DNA of 64,000 bases from Coriobacteriia bacterium (GTDB taxonomy: Bacteria; Actinomycetota; Coriobacteriia; Coriobacteriales; UMGS124). The stretch is taken from assembly GCA_018368455.1 (NCBI GenBank), contig JAGZEG010000014.1, positions 1-64,000 of the forward strand, in the 5' to 3' direction. The notes below the pieces were generated by a model. That model was not told where the DNA came from. It searched no databases and was given only the letters and a program-made list of their open reading frames with translations. Both the position numbers and the translations under genes were made by a program. This document shows positions 18,391-26,755 of this stretch, piece by piece. Positions within the stretch are counted from its first letter, which is position 1, and each line of letters opens with the position of its first letter.

Positions 18391-18852
18391 GGCACGCGTA
18401 CGGGCAGGGCCTGGGGCCCGGCTGGATCCTGCCGGCAGTTTGGACATCGTGCCCGGGTTCGAGCCCGCCCGCCGGTCAAATCCTGCGGTTGTGCGAGGTT
18501 CTGCAAAACCGGGTGCTGGAAATGGGCGCAAATCACGGTGATGCGAGGTTTGCGTCGTTTTTTTTCGTGCGAGGCGGGGAAGGCGCGAAACGCGTGGTCC
18601 TCCTACCTGCGGGTTTCTCAAAGCCACCCGCACGTGCGCCATGCAGTCGAGCCTGCAAACCCAGCACAACCGCAATCCGCGCCCATTTACAGCCAGCTTT
18701 TTTACAAGACCTCGCATAACCGCAAAATGCGCCCGGGGTTGGGGCAAAACGCGCCCAGAGCTGGGGCTCGAGCGGAGCCAGACGACACCTGGCGAGCATC
18801 GGCTAGGGGCAGGCCCGAGCCCCGGGAAGCCTTGCGACTAATCCGGGGCGCT
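18391..18852. other. 462-bp gap with palindromic element 2
   Basis: A gap between the plus-strand terminator and the minus-strand exporter gene. It is largely occupied by the palindromic element 18474-18735. No gene or clear terminator for the exporter operon was found, although its 3' end lies here. Confidence 0.45.
18474..18735. repeat. intergenic palindromic element 2 (type shared with 57.6 kb)
   Basis: Two inverted arms (about 18474-18557 and 18652-18735) flank a centre with GAGAAACCCGCAGGTAG on the minus strand. Each arm holds two direct copies of a box like GTTGTGCGAGGTCTTGC spaced about 45 nt apart, with AAATGGGCGC between them. The same arm sequence recurs in both arms of the element at 57605-57864, so four arm copies align over about 85 nt. 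Confidence 0.75.
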
Positions 18853-21018
18853 TTACACCTGCTGGCGGGCAACGAGCTCACTGAAGATGCCGCCCTGCGC
18901 CATGAGCTCGTCGTACGTGCCGTCCTCGGCGATGCGCCCCCCGTCGAGCACGAGGATGCGGTCGCACTCGCGGATGGTCGACAGTCGGTGGGCGATGGCG
19001 ATGCGTGTGCAGCGCAGGCTCGCCAGTGACTCGGACACGATGCGCTGACACACGTTGTCCAGGGCGCTCGTGGCCTCGTCGAACATCAGGATCTTCGGCT
19101 TGGCGGCGATGGCGCGCGCGATCATCAGGCGCTGGCGCTGACCGCCCGACAGGCCGCCCGCTCCCTCGGAAATGATGGTCTGCATGCCCATCGGCATAGC
19201 GCGAATGTCGTCGGCGATGCCCGCGAGCTCGGCCGCCGCCCACGCGTCGTCGAGCGTGAGCCACGGAGCCGACACGACGATGTTCGAGTAGATGTCGCCC
19301 GCGAAAAGCTTACCGTCCTGCAGTACGACGCCGATGTTGCGCCGCAGCCCTCGCAGGTCGAGCGTCGATAGGTCGCGCCCGTCGTAGTACACGGCGCCCG
19401 TCTGGGGCTCCTCGAAGCCGAGAAGCAGCCTGAGCAGCGTCGACTTGCCGCAGCCCGTGCGCCCAACGACTCCGACGTACTGGCCGGGACGGATCTTGAA
19501 CGAGAGGTCCTTCAAGATGGGCGGGCGCCCCTCACCGTACGAGAACGTCACGTGGTCCATCTCGATGCCGCCCGTCACGCGCCCCACGGCGTGACGGCGC
19601 TCCGACAGCTCGGGCACCTCCTCGAGCAGGGGGCGCGCCATGTCGAGGTACGGCCTGATGGCCATGCCCTGCGCCGCCGCGGCGCCCAGCGACATCAGAG
19701 CGCCCGACACCATGCCGTACGCCGTCGTGAAAGCCATGTAGTCCGCCACGGACACGCCCTGGCTCACGGCCGTCCAGTAGATCCACAGCGTTCCCGCCAG
19801 CGACACGGCCACCTGCAGCGCCGCGCCGTAACGCACGAGCACGGGACCGCGATACGTGAGGCGCACCTCGTTCTTGTAGATGTCGGCCCAGCGGGAGTAC
19901 GCGCGGCTCTCCGCACCTGCGAGGCGAATCTTCTGCATGCCGCCGATGAGCGCGTACTCCCAGCCACTGCGCTTCGAGCGCCACTCGAGCAGCTCGCCCA
20001 TCATGCGCGCCTGGGCCAGCGCGATGGCGACGAGCACGCCGACCGTTGCCAGCGTCGCCACGAGCGCCGGGCCCACGAGTGCCGGCGAGATCGTCAGGAT
20101 CTGGAAGATGTACACGACGGAGAACGTCGCTGTAAGGCCGGCACCGAGTATGACGCTCTGCAGTGTGTCGGATATGGCCTGCACGCACGCGATGCGCGTG
20201 GCCAGGGCACCGGCGGAGTACTTCTTGAAGAAGCCCGTGGGCAGCTGCAGCACGCGCATCATGACGGCAGCGGACAGCGCCACGGACACGCGCGTCTGGA
20301 TGCGTGAGATGAGCAGCGACTTCACGACGCCGATGACGATCTGGGCAAACGTGACGCACAACAGCACGACGGCCACGGGCGCCACGAGCGACGCGTTGCC
20401 CGACGCCACGAGTGGGCCGAAGATGACCTGGTTGAGCGCGGGCAGAACGAGGCCGATGAGCGAGACGGCCAGGGCAGCGACCGCGACCATGATCCAGTCG
20501 CGCCGGTCGACGGAGCGCGCCAGAAACGCGAGGATGTCACGCACGCCGAGCTCGTGCGCCGGCAGCGGGCGATAGAACAGCAGAGCATGGCGCCGCAGCC
20601 CGGCGGTGTCGTCGGAGCCCAGGGGCACGACTTTGCCCGTCGCGTGGTCGTGGCAGGCGTAGCCGCGCGCGCCGTGGGGCAGCAGCGCCACGGGCGTGCC
20701 GTCGTCGCGCGTGCCGAGGATGACGCCTGCCGCCTCGCGCGACCAGCCCGGCGTCAGGCTCACCTCGCGGTACATGATGCCGAGCGGGCGCACCTGGGCA
20801 TCAATGACGTCGGCAAGCGCCGTCGTGCCCTGAGGCGCCTCCTGGGGACGCGCCCCGAAGTACGCCAGCACGTCCGCCACGGCATCCGTCGTCGCGCGGC
20901 TGGCGTCGTGGGCGCCGGAAAAGCCGGTCAGTGCCTCGGTGAGGTCGGCAATGCTCGACTCGACGCCCTCGCGGTCGCTCTTGAGGCGCTCTTGAATCTG
21001 GCTGTCAAACCATCCCAT
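18853..21018 (-). CDS. ABC exporter, second subunit of an NHLM-type peptide export system
   Basis: A 721-residue half-transporter. The N-terminal 155 residues are a non-peptidase domain typical of the second ABC protein of NHLM/NHLP bacteriocin systems. A six-helix membrane domain follows (residues about 165-440), then the ATPase with Walker A GRTGCGKST, signature LSGGQRQRL and Walker B KILMFDEATSALD. It starts 9 bp downstream of the C39 exporter gene and ends the operon. Family knowledge indicates that it works with the C39 exporter to move a cleaved peptide across the membrane; a direct partner is inferred from adjacency. Confidence 0.88.
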   Translation of the reverse strand: MGWFDSQIQERLKSDREGVESSIADLTEALTGFSGAHDASRATTDAVADVLAYFGARPQEAPQGTTALADVIDAQVRPLGIMYREVSLTPGWSREAAGVILGTRDDGTPVALLPHGARGYACHDHATGKVVPLGSDDTAGLRRHALLFYRPLPAHELGVRDILAFLARSVDRRDWIMVAVAALAVSLIGLVLPALNQVIFGPLVASGNASLVAPVAVVLLCVTFAQIVIGVVKSLLISRIQTRVSVALSAAVMMRVLQLPTGFFKKYSAGALATRIACVQAISDTLQSVILGAGLTATFSVVYIFQILTISPALVGPALVATLATVGVLVAIALAQARMMGELLEWRSKRSGWEYALIGGMQKIRLAGAESRAYSRWADIYKNEVRLTYRGPVLVRYGAALQVAVSLAGTLWIYWTAVSQGVSVADYMAFTTAYGMVSGALMSLGAAAAQGMAIRPYLDMARPLLEEVPELSERRHAVGRVTGGIEMDHVTFSYGEGRPPILKDLSFKIRPGQYVGVVGRTGCGKSTLLRLLLGFEEPQTGAVYYDGRDLSTLDLRGLRRNIGVVLQDGKLFAGDIYSNIVVSAPWLTLDDAWAAAELAGIADDIRAMPMGMQTIISEGAGGLSGGQRQRLMIARAIAAKPKILMFDEATSALDNVCQRIVSESLASLRCTRIAIAHRLSTIRECDRILVLDGGRIAEDGTYDELMAQGGIFSELVARQQV

Positions 21019-21027
21019 GGGGCACCC

Positions 21028-23253
21028 CTATTCCTGCGTGACGAGCGAGGCGTACAGCCCGCCCTGCGCCATGAGCTCGTCGTGCGTGCCGCGCTGAACG
21101 ATGTTGCCGCGGTCGAGCACGATGATCTGGTCACAGTCGCGAATGGTGGACAGGCGGTGTGCCACGACGACGAGTGTGATGCCGCGCCGGCGGATCCTCT
21201 GCATGACCTCATGCTCCGTCACGGCGTCAAGCGCGCTCGTCGCCTCGTCGAGAACGAGAATCGTCGGGTCGGTCGCCAGTGCGCGGGCGATCTCGAGGCG
21301 TTGGCGCTGGCCGCCGCTCATGTCCGTTCCACCCGCGGCGAGCTTGCCGGCATAGCCGCCCGGCCGCGCCATGATGTCGTCGTGGATCTTCGCGTCGCGC
21401 GCCGCGAGTATGACCTCGTAGTCCTCGATAGAGCTGTCCCACAGACTGATGTTCTCGTCGATGGATCCCTCGAACAGAACGATATCCTGGTCGACGACGG
21501 CCACCGAGCCCGTGCGCACAGGGTGTGGGATATCGGGCAGCGGTGTTCCGTCGAGCAGAACCTCGCCCTCCCACGGGCGGTACAGACCCGTAAGCAGCTT
21601 GGCGATCGTCGACTTGCCGCAGCCGGACGGCCCGACGAACGCGACGCTTGAGCCGGCGGCAACATGCAGGTCAAACCCCTGGACAAGCGGTCGCGCAAGG
21701 CGGGAGTAGCCGAACGTCACGCCGCGCATGTCAACCTCGCCGCGCAGCTTCTCGTAGGACTCGTGCGCCTGCTGGGTGCCCGCGGAATCTTCAGCTCCCC
21801 GCTCGGCGCCGCCCGCCAGCGGGTCCTCCGCGTAGTCCATGACGTCCTGGATGCGCTCCATGTCGGTGCGCATCTCGTAGAACGACTGCATCGTCTCGAT
21901 GAGGGACTGGGCAGGCGCGGCAAACTGCGCGAGGAAGCCCTGGAATGCCAGGATCATGCCGATGCTGAACTGGCCCTGCAGCACGAGCCACACGCCGACC
22001 ATGAGCACGGCGACGTTGGACGCGCCCGACACGACCTGTGGCACGGTGCCCAGGTAGGCGTTGAGGCGCGCGTAGCTAACCTCCTGGTTGTTCGCGCCCG
22101 CCTGGTAGCCGCTCCAGCGCTGGAAGTAGCCGTCCTCGGCACCCGACGCCCGGATGGTCTCCACCATGTCGATACCGGCGACCGTCGCCGCGCTGAGGCT
22201 GGCCTGGTCGCGCATCTGGACGCGCACGATGTTGACGCGCTTCTGCGAGATGACGCGCGCCAAAACGAGGTTGGCGACCGTCGCCGTGATGCCGATGGCC
22301 GCGAGCAGCGGCGAGTAGCTCACCATGACGACGAGGTAGAACACGAGCATGACGAAGTTGATGGCGAGGGGCGCCAGCTTGCCGATGAGGCGTGACGCAA
22401 CCTGCGTGTTCGAGGCGGCGCGCGCCTGGATGTCACCGGCGGAGCGCTGCGAGTAGAACTCGATGGGCAGGTGCAGCAGCTTCCACAGGAAGCTCGAGTT
22501 GGCGGAGACGGCCATCTTGCCCTCGACACGCAGCAGGTAGCGGGCGTTGAGGATGGCGACGATGACCTGGACGACGCCGACAGCCGCCAGCGCCACGATA
22601 AACGGCACGAGCCATCCGTCGTTGCTGCCTCCGAGCAGCTTGTCGGTGAGCACCTGCGAGAACACGGGGTTGACAGCGTTGATGACCGACGTGATGACCG
22701 ACGTCAGCGCCACGAACGCCAGAGCCGTCGCCGTGCCGCGCAGTCGGCCGAGCGCGAACGATCGCACCGACGCGGGCTCTCCGCCCGGCTCGAAAGCATC
22801 CGTGGGGGCGAACTGCAGGCAGACGCCCGTAAAGCAGCGGTCAAACTCCTCGAGGCCTATGCGCACTTCGCCGCGGGCCGGGTCGTTGAGGTAGACGTGC
22901 TTGCCACGAAACCCGCGCACGACGACGAAGTGGTTGAAGTTCCAGTGCACGATGCAGGGAAACGTCGCCTTCTCGCGCAGCGTCTCGGGCTCGAAGCGAT
23001 AACCCTTCGCCTCAAAGCCGTACGAGCGCGCCGCCTTGACGACGTTGAGCGCCGAAGAGCCGTCGCGCGAGACGCCGCAGTCGAGACGCACCTGCTCCAG
23101 TGGCAGCCACTTGCCCCAGTAGGCGCAAATCATTGCAAGGCTCGCGGCGCCGCACTCGAGCGCTTCCATCTGCATGATCTGGGGGATCTTGCCGGCCATC
23201 TTTCCGGGCTCCCCCGGGGAACGTCTCGCCTTCGCCATGGCTCTCACCCGCAC
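21028..23253 (-). CDS. C39 peptidase-containing ABC exporter (NHLM-type bacteriocin exporter)
   Basis: A 741-residue peptidase-ABC transporter that cuts double-glycine leaders and exports the core peptide. The N-terminal C39 domain has catalytic C34 (LECGAASLAM), H108 (NFNHFVVV) and D124 (LNDPARG), all intact. The membrane domain spans about residues 170-440, and the ATPase has Walker A GPSGCGKST, signature MSGGQRQR and Walker B ILVLDEATSALD. The frame opens with GTG directly after the preceding stop codon; ATG 23238 is an alternative start, with no strong ribosome-binding site for either. The expected substrate is encoded about 780 bp upstream in the same operon. Confidence 0.93.
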   Translation of the reverse strand: MRVRAMAKARRSPGEPGKMAGKIPQIMQMEALECGAASLAMICAYWGKWLPLEQVRLDCGVSRDGSSALNVVKAARSYGFEAKGYRFEPETLREKATFPCIVHWNFNHFVVVRGFRGKHVYLNDPARGEVRIGLEEFDRCFTGVCLQFAPTDAFEPGGEPASVRSFALGRLRGTATALAFVALTSVITSVINAVNPVFSQVLTDKLLGGSNDGWLVPFIVALAAVGVVQVIVAILNARYLLRVEGKMAVSANSSFLWKLLHLPIEFYSQRSAGDIQARAASNTQVASRLIGKLAPLAINFVMLVFYLVVMVSYSPLLAAIGITATVANLVLARVISQKRVNIVRVQMRDQASLSAATVAGIDMVETIRASGAEDGYFQRWSGYQAGANNQEVSYARLNAYLGTVPQVVSGASNVAVLMVGVWLVLQGQFSIGMILAFQGFLAQFAAPAQSLIETMQSFYEMRTDMERIQDVMDYAEDPLAGGAERGAEDSAGTQQAHESYEKLRGEVDMRGVTFGYSRLARPLVQGFDLHVAAGSSVAFVGPSGCGKSTIAKLLTGLYRPWEGEVLLDGTPLPDIPHPVRTGSVAVVDQDIVLFEGSIDENISLWDSSIEDYEVILAARDAKIHDDIMARPGGYAGKLAAGGTDMSGGQRQRLEIARALATDPTILVLDEATSALDAVTEHEVMQRIRRRGITLVVVAHRLSTIRDCDQIIVLDRGNIVQRGTHDELMAQGGLYASLVTQE

Positions 23254-23571
23254 TTATCGGCCGAGGAACAGGGCAGAGGGGCTGTCCGAACTCACGGTGA
23301 TCTCCGCCTGGTACGTGCCGTCGGAGACGCCCCCGACCTGCCCGGTGATCTGCCCGTTCTCAACGGTGATCGTCGCGGGCTGCGTCGAGGGGACGCGCCC
23401 GAGGAACAGCCAGATGACGGCCGCCAGCGCAAGCAGGACGATGGCGATGAGCACCATCCAAGCGCCGGGGCTCGACACGCGGATGTACTGGTCAAGCTGA
23501 TCAGGCGACGACACGCGGTCGAGGCTCTTCTTACGGAATATGGAAGCAGGGCCGCCGTCTGTGTCAGCCAT
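23254..23571 (-). CDS. truncated HlyD-like secretion protein of the NHLM system
   Basis: A 105-residue protein. The N-terminus (KKSLDRVSSPDQLDQYIRV, then SPGAW) matches the start of NHLM-system HlyD/membrane-fusion subunits, followed by one membrane helix (residues about 38-58) and a short outer tail that ends SSDSPSALFLGR. The coiled-coil and lipoyl-like parts that make up most of a normal HlyD subunit (about 400 residues) are absent. The neighbouring stop and start codons are tightly spaced (gap to STAS gene 3 bp, none to C39 gene), so this is unlikely to be a recent frameshift. It may be a minimal adaptor for a single-membrane exporter. Confidence 0.75.
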   Translation of the reverse strand: MADTDGGPASIFRKKSLDRVSSPDQLDQYIRVSSPGAWMVLIAIVLLALAAVIWLFLGRVPSTQPATITVENGQITGQVGGVSDGTYQAEITVSSDSPSALFLGR

Positions 23572-23574
23572 GTG

Positions 23575-23868
23575 CTACCTCACTTCGAACAGCGTCGAGA
23601 AACCGGTTATCTCGAGCACCTCGCGAATCTCGTCGGAGGCGTGTTCGATGGCGACGCCCTGACCTCCCAAGCGCTTAAACGCCATCATGAGCACGCGCAA
23701 GCCGGCAGATGAGACATACTCGAGGCCGTCAAAGTCAAACGTGATGGCGCTCGCCTGCGAAAAGACGCCCTCGAGCGCCTGCTCGAGCTGGGGCGCCGTG
23801 TTCGTGTTGAGCGAGCCGCGCACGCTGACCAGGGCGCACGTGCCGTCCATGTTCACCGCTACGTCCAT
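23575..23868 (-). CDS. STAS-domain anti-sigma factor antagonist
   Basis: A 97-residue protein forming a single STAS domain, the SpoIIAA/RsbV type. The phosphorylation-site region FDGLEYVSSAGLRVLMMAF carries the conserved serine pair. In partner switching this protein, when dephosphorylated, binds the kinase/anti-sigma factor. ATG 23868 has GAGGAGG upstream; the 28 extra codons before it look non-coding. It lies between the precursor peptide gene and the exporter genes, and its likely kinase and phosphatase domains are both on the protein encoded at 24434-26755. Confidence 0.9.
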   Translation of the reverse strand: MDVAVNMDGTCALVSVRGSLNTNTAPQLEQALEGVFSQASAITFDFDGLEYVSSAGLRVLMMAFKRLGGQGVAIEHASDEIREVLEITGFSTLFEVR

Positions 23869-23941
23869 GCAGCCTCCTCGTTGTGGTGCTCCGGGCGCTT
23901 GCGATGGCCGACGCCTCGGATCGTGTGGTGCGCGACATGAG

Positions 23942-23985
23942 AAAAAGGGCATCGCCCCGCGCGCTCAGGCGACGAGGCGATGCCC
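23942..23985 (-). terminator. intergenic terminator/attenuator between precursor and STAS genes
   Basis: On the minus strand GGGCATCGCC (23985-23976) pairs perfectly with GGCGATGCCC (23956-23947), followed by UUUUUC. It comes 51 bp after the precursor stop codon and 74 bp before the STAS start. Partial read-through would yield many short precursor transcripts and fewer long ones encoding the exporter. Confidence 0.8.
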
Positions 23986-24036
23986 TGCAGCCCGCGCCCG
24001 CAGCAGTCGCGGGAAAGCGGGCTGAACAGCGAGATG

Positions 24037-24204
24037 CTAGCTGTTGCGCAGGTTAGGCAGGTAGCCCTTGATGCCAATGCCGCCCACGACCTGGCCGAGC
24101 TGTCGGTCGGTCAGCTTGCGGGGCTCCTCGACACCCTCGCGCAGGCGCTTCTGCTCAACGGCGCGCTGAGCCTGCTGCTCTCGACGGCCTTCCGCTTCCT
24201 TCAT
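24037..24204 (-). CDS. double-glycine leader peptide precursor (putative bacteriocin or signal peptide)
   Basis: A 55-residue peptide with an optimal ribosome-binding site (AAAGGAGG, five bases before ATG). Residues 1-42 are a charged leader that ends LTDRQLGQVVGG. This matches the double-glycine consensus, with L at -12, L at -7, V at -4 and GG at -2/-1. Cleavage would release a 13-residue basic core, IGIKGYLPNLRNS, with no cysteine. It is encoded upstream of a C39 exporter on the same strand and is followed by a terminator. No lanthionine, YcaO or radical-SAM gene is nearby, so the product is probably unmodified. Antimicrobial or signalling activity is inferred only from the leader and context. 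Confidence 0.82.
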   Translation of the reverse strand: MKEAEGRREQQAQRAVEQKRLREGVEEPRKLTDRQLGQVVGGIGIKGYLPNLRNS

Positions 24205-24433
24205 GGGGGCCTCCTTTCGCCATTCCCTGCTCGAGGCGCCGCCTCTCGTCCGGTTCCACAGGCCAAACGTCCTGCCTGCCTCGGAGGAGGGCTCGCCTCT
24301 TCTCTTCACTGTCATCATACCCGAACAACTGCAACGAAAAAGCAACACCGACGGCATCCCTGCCAAAATGTGCGGCGCCGGGCTTCGCGCGGTATGAACG
24401 CGCGCTATGGCGGGCCGGCCGCGCGAGTTTTCC
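24205..24433 (-). promoter_or_regulatory. leader region with probable promoter for the precursor gene
   Basis: A 229-bp spacer. On the minus strand a TATGAT box (24319-24314) lies in the only AT-rich part of the spacer, with a T-rich but non-consensus -35 region at 17 bp. Transcription would start about 105 nt before the precursor ATG. The separate promoter would let the peptide be expressed independently of the phosphatase gene. Confidence 0.4.
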
Positions 24434-26755
24434 CTACACGAAGTCCTTCGCCATGCGTAGCACGTTGTCGCCACCGTCGCGTTCGTAGAGCACGGACTGC
24501 ATGCACGTCCGCACGAGGTGGATGCCCAATCCGCCTACCGGGCCGTCTGGCGTCGGCATGCGCGTCGCGTGCTCGAGCGGGTTGTACGCGACGCCGCCGT
24601 CTCGCATCGTCAAGAACAGTCGCCGCGCCCGCTCGTCGACGGCAAGCGACACACGCACCGGGAACGCGTCGCCTGCCGGGCTGCCGTAGTGACAGACGTT
24701 GACGAACAGCTCCTCCGCCACAAGGCGCAGGTCAAACGAGAGCTTCGCCGTCGCGAGGTTCCGCGCCACGAGGTCGTCGGTCACAGGCTTGAGGAAGGCG
24801 AACAGGTCGTCGAGGAAGCGATCCTCGTTGGGTAGGTCTATCTCGCGCAGGGGCAGGTCCCACGAGACGCCGACGAGCGTGATGTCGTCTGCCTGGGGCG
24901 CTCCATCGACAAACGCGTCGATGCGCGAGACAACGGCCTCGATGGCGGCCCCCATGCGCGAGAGGCCGGCCTCGGGCGCGGCCTCTGCGAGGCTACCCGC
25001 GTCGCAGGTGGCAAGCGCCTCGGCAAGACGGGCCTCGCCGAACAGGGCCGCCGAGCCGTCAGCCGCCTCCGTCACCCCGTCCGTGTACAGCATGATCTCG
25101 TCGCCGGGCGTCAGCGACAGTTCCGCCTGCGCGTAGGGCATGCCCGCCATGGCACCGAGCACGAGACCGGGTCGCGCGCGCAGGTACGTCCGCACGCCCC
25201 CGCGGCGCAGCGAGGGCGGGTTGTGCCCGGCGTTGGCATAGCGCAGCCGGCCCGACGACACGTCAAGCGCGCAGACGAACGCCGTCACGAACAGCATGGC
25301 GTCGTTGCGCTCCACAAGGCCGTCGTTTGCGGCAGCGAGGGCCTCGCCCAGGTCGTCGTGGGCGAGCATGCACGCGCGGATGAGCCCCTGCGCGCGCATC
25401 ATGAACAGCGAGGCAGGGACACCCTTGCCCGACACGTCGCCCACGACGAACGCGACCTCACCCTCGCGCAGCTCGAACACGTCATAGAAGTCGCCGCCTA
25501 CCTCGCGCGCCGGACGAAGGAAGCCGCTCACGTCCAGACCATAGCGCTCGCGCAGCGCGGAGAAGTCGTGCGGCACGGCGGAGAGCTGAATCTCACGCGC
25601 GATGTCGAGCTCCGCGGCCGTACGCTCGCGCTCGGCAGCCGCCGCCTCGAAGCGCTCCACGTAGCTCACCAGGCCCGCCTGCATGGCGTTGACCGAGCCC
25701 ACGAGGTCGCCGATCTCCGCCGCTGGGCGCAAGGCCCGCTCGTCGACGGGAAGGGCCTGCAGCTCGCCGCCGTGCTCCTCGCGCGCCGCAAGCTCGCCCA
25801 TGAATGCCGTCGCCGAGGCGCGCAGGGCCATGACCGGCCGGGAGACGCGCCGCTCGACGATGCCCACGACGACGACCATGAACAGCAGGCCCGCGACCGT
25901 GAACTCCAGAACGACGAGGTAGCTCGAGCTGATGAAGTAGCCCCAGTCTTGCAGCGTCGCCAACGAGCCGTCCACGAGATAGGGTCCGTAGGCGATGGCG
26001 AAGAAGCCGACGATGACGGCAGCCATGAGTACGAGGAACAGCGCGACGACAAGCTCGCCCAGCGTGCGGCCGCGACGCCACCCCAGCACGAGGGCGCAGG
26101 GCAGGCCGACGTAGCAGCCGAAGACAAACGAGTTGAGGAACCACACGAGCGGGGCGCCGACACCGGAAAACTCCGCCGGCCCGAACGCCGAGAGGGTGAG
26201 CGCCGCAAAGCCCGCGTCCACCAGGACGAGCGCGACGTAGAGCGCCACCTTGCCCGCCGTGTCAAAGCGCGGGCGCACCCCGCCTTCAAGGCCGTGCGAG
26301 TCCTGGGGCGCGGCGGCGCCACGCCCCGACGAGTTTGAGGGAAGCCTGCGGCGGACGGCGGGGGCGATGCGGCCTGCGACAAGGCGCCACAGCAGGCGTG
26401 GGATGGCGAGGTAGACGACCTGAGCCAGCGCAAACAGCACGGCCGGGCCGATCGGCATGCCGCCGAGCAGCGCCCCCGCCAGAGAGGCAACGGAGCAGCC
26501 CACGATCGCGGGGGCCCCGAAGAACAGGCCAAGCGCAGGCCCGAGGCCATCGGCCGGGCGCACGAGCGTCTCCCGCGTGAACAGCGGCGTCAACGAGAAC
26601 AACACGACGAGCGCCAGGTAGGCGGCGCCGCACGAAAACGCCGTGAGAAGAGGGCGGGCGACGGCCGCATCCGGAGCGGGCGACTTGGCAGCGAGAGGCT
26701 CGCGAGGAACGGCGTCACCGCCGTGCGGCGTGCCCCCTGATTCCAAAGAAGCCAT
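24434..26755 (-). CDS. membrane SpoIIE-type phosphatase fused to an RsbW-like ATPase domain
   Basis: A 773-residue regulator. The N-terminal 340 residues hold about eight hydrophobic segments. A linker with a coiled-coil-like stretch leads to a PP2C/SpoIIE domain (residues about 400-620) with GGDFYDVFEL, VGDVSGKGVPASLFMMRAQG, NAGHNPP, LYTDGVTEA and ADDITLVG. The last 140 residues are a GHKL/HATPase domain like RsbW, with the N box (AEELFVNVCHYG), MRDGGVAYNP and GGLGIHLVRTCM. It thus joins a STAS phosphatase and a putative STAS kinase in one protein. ATG 26755 follows an AGGGGG site; ATG 26809 is an alternative. It is the first gene of the peptide-export island. Confidence 0.9.
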   Translation of the reverse strand: MASLESGGTPHGGDAVPREPLAAKSPAPDAAVARPLLTAFSCGAAYLALVVLFSLTPLFTRETLVRPADGLGPALGLFFGAPAIVGCSVASLAGALLGGMPIGPAVLFALAQVVYLAIPRLLWRLVAGRIAPAVRRRLPSNSSGRGAAAPQDSHGLEGGVRPRFDTAGKVALYVALVLVDAGFAALTLSAFGPAEFSGVGAPLVWFLNSFVFGCYVGLPCALVLGWRRGRTLGELVVALFLVLMAAVIVGFFAIAYGPYLVDGSLATLQDWGYFISSSYLVVLEFTVAGLLFMVVVVGIVERRVSRPVMALRASATAFMGELAAREEHGGELQALPVDERALRPAAEIGDLVGSVNAMQAGLVSYVERFEAAAAERERTAAELDIAREIQLSAVPHDFSALRERYGLDVSGFLRPAREVGGDFYDVFELREGEVAFVVGDVSGKGVPASLFMMRAQGLIRACMLAHDDLGEALAAANDGLVERNDAMLFVTAFVCALDVSSGRLRYANAGHNPPSLRRGGVRTYLRARPGLVLGAMAGMPYAQAELSLTPGDEIMLYTDGVTEAADGSAALFGEARLAEALATCDAGSLAEAAPEAGLSRMGAAIEAVVSRIDAFVDGAPQADDITLVGVSWDLPLREIDLPNEDRFLDDLFAFLKPVTDDLVARNLATAKLSFDLRLVAEELFVNVCHYGSPAGDAFPVRVSLAVDERARRLFLTMRDGGVAYNPLEHATRMPTPDGPVGGLGIHLVRTCMQSVLYERDGGDNVLRMAKDFV

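Noticed and set aside
24205..24474. Long N-terminal extension of the precursor peptide frame
   Set aside because: The open frame continues 90 codons upstream, but the AAAGGAGG site just before ATG 24204 and the leader-like sequence that follows fix the start; the extension is not leader-like.
18853..26755. Lanthipeptide or other RiPP modification cluster
   Set aside because: No LanM, LanB/C, YcaO or radical-SAM gene is present and the core peptide has no cysteine.
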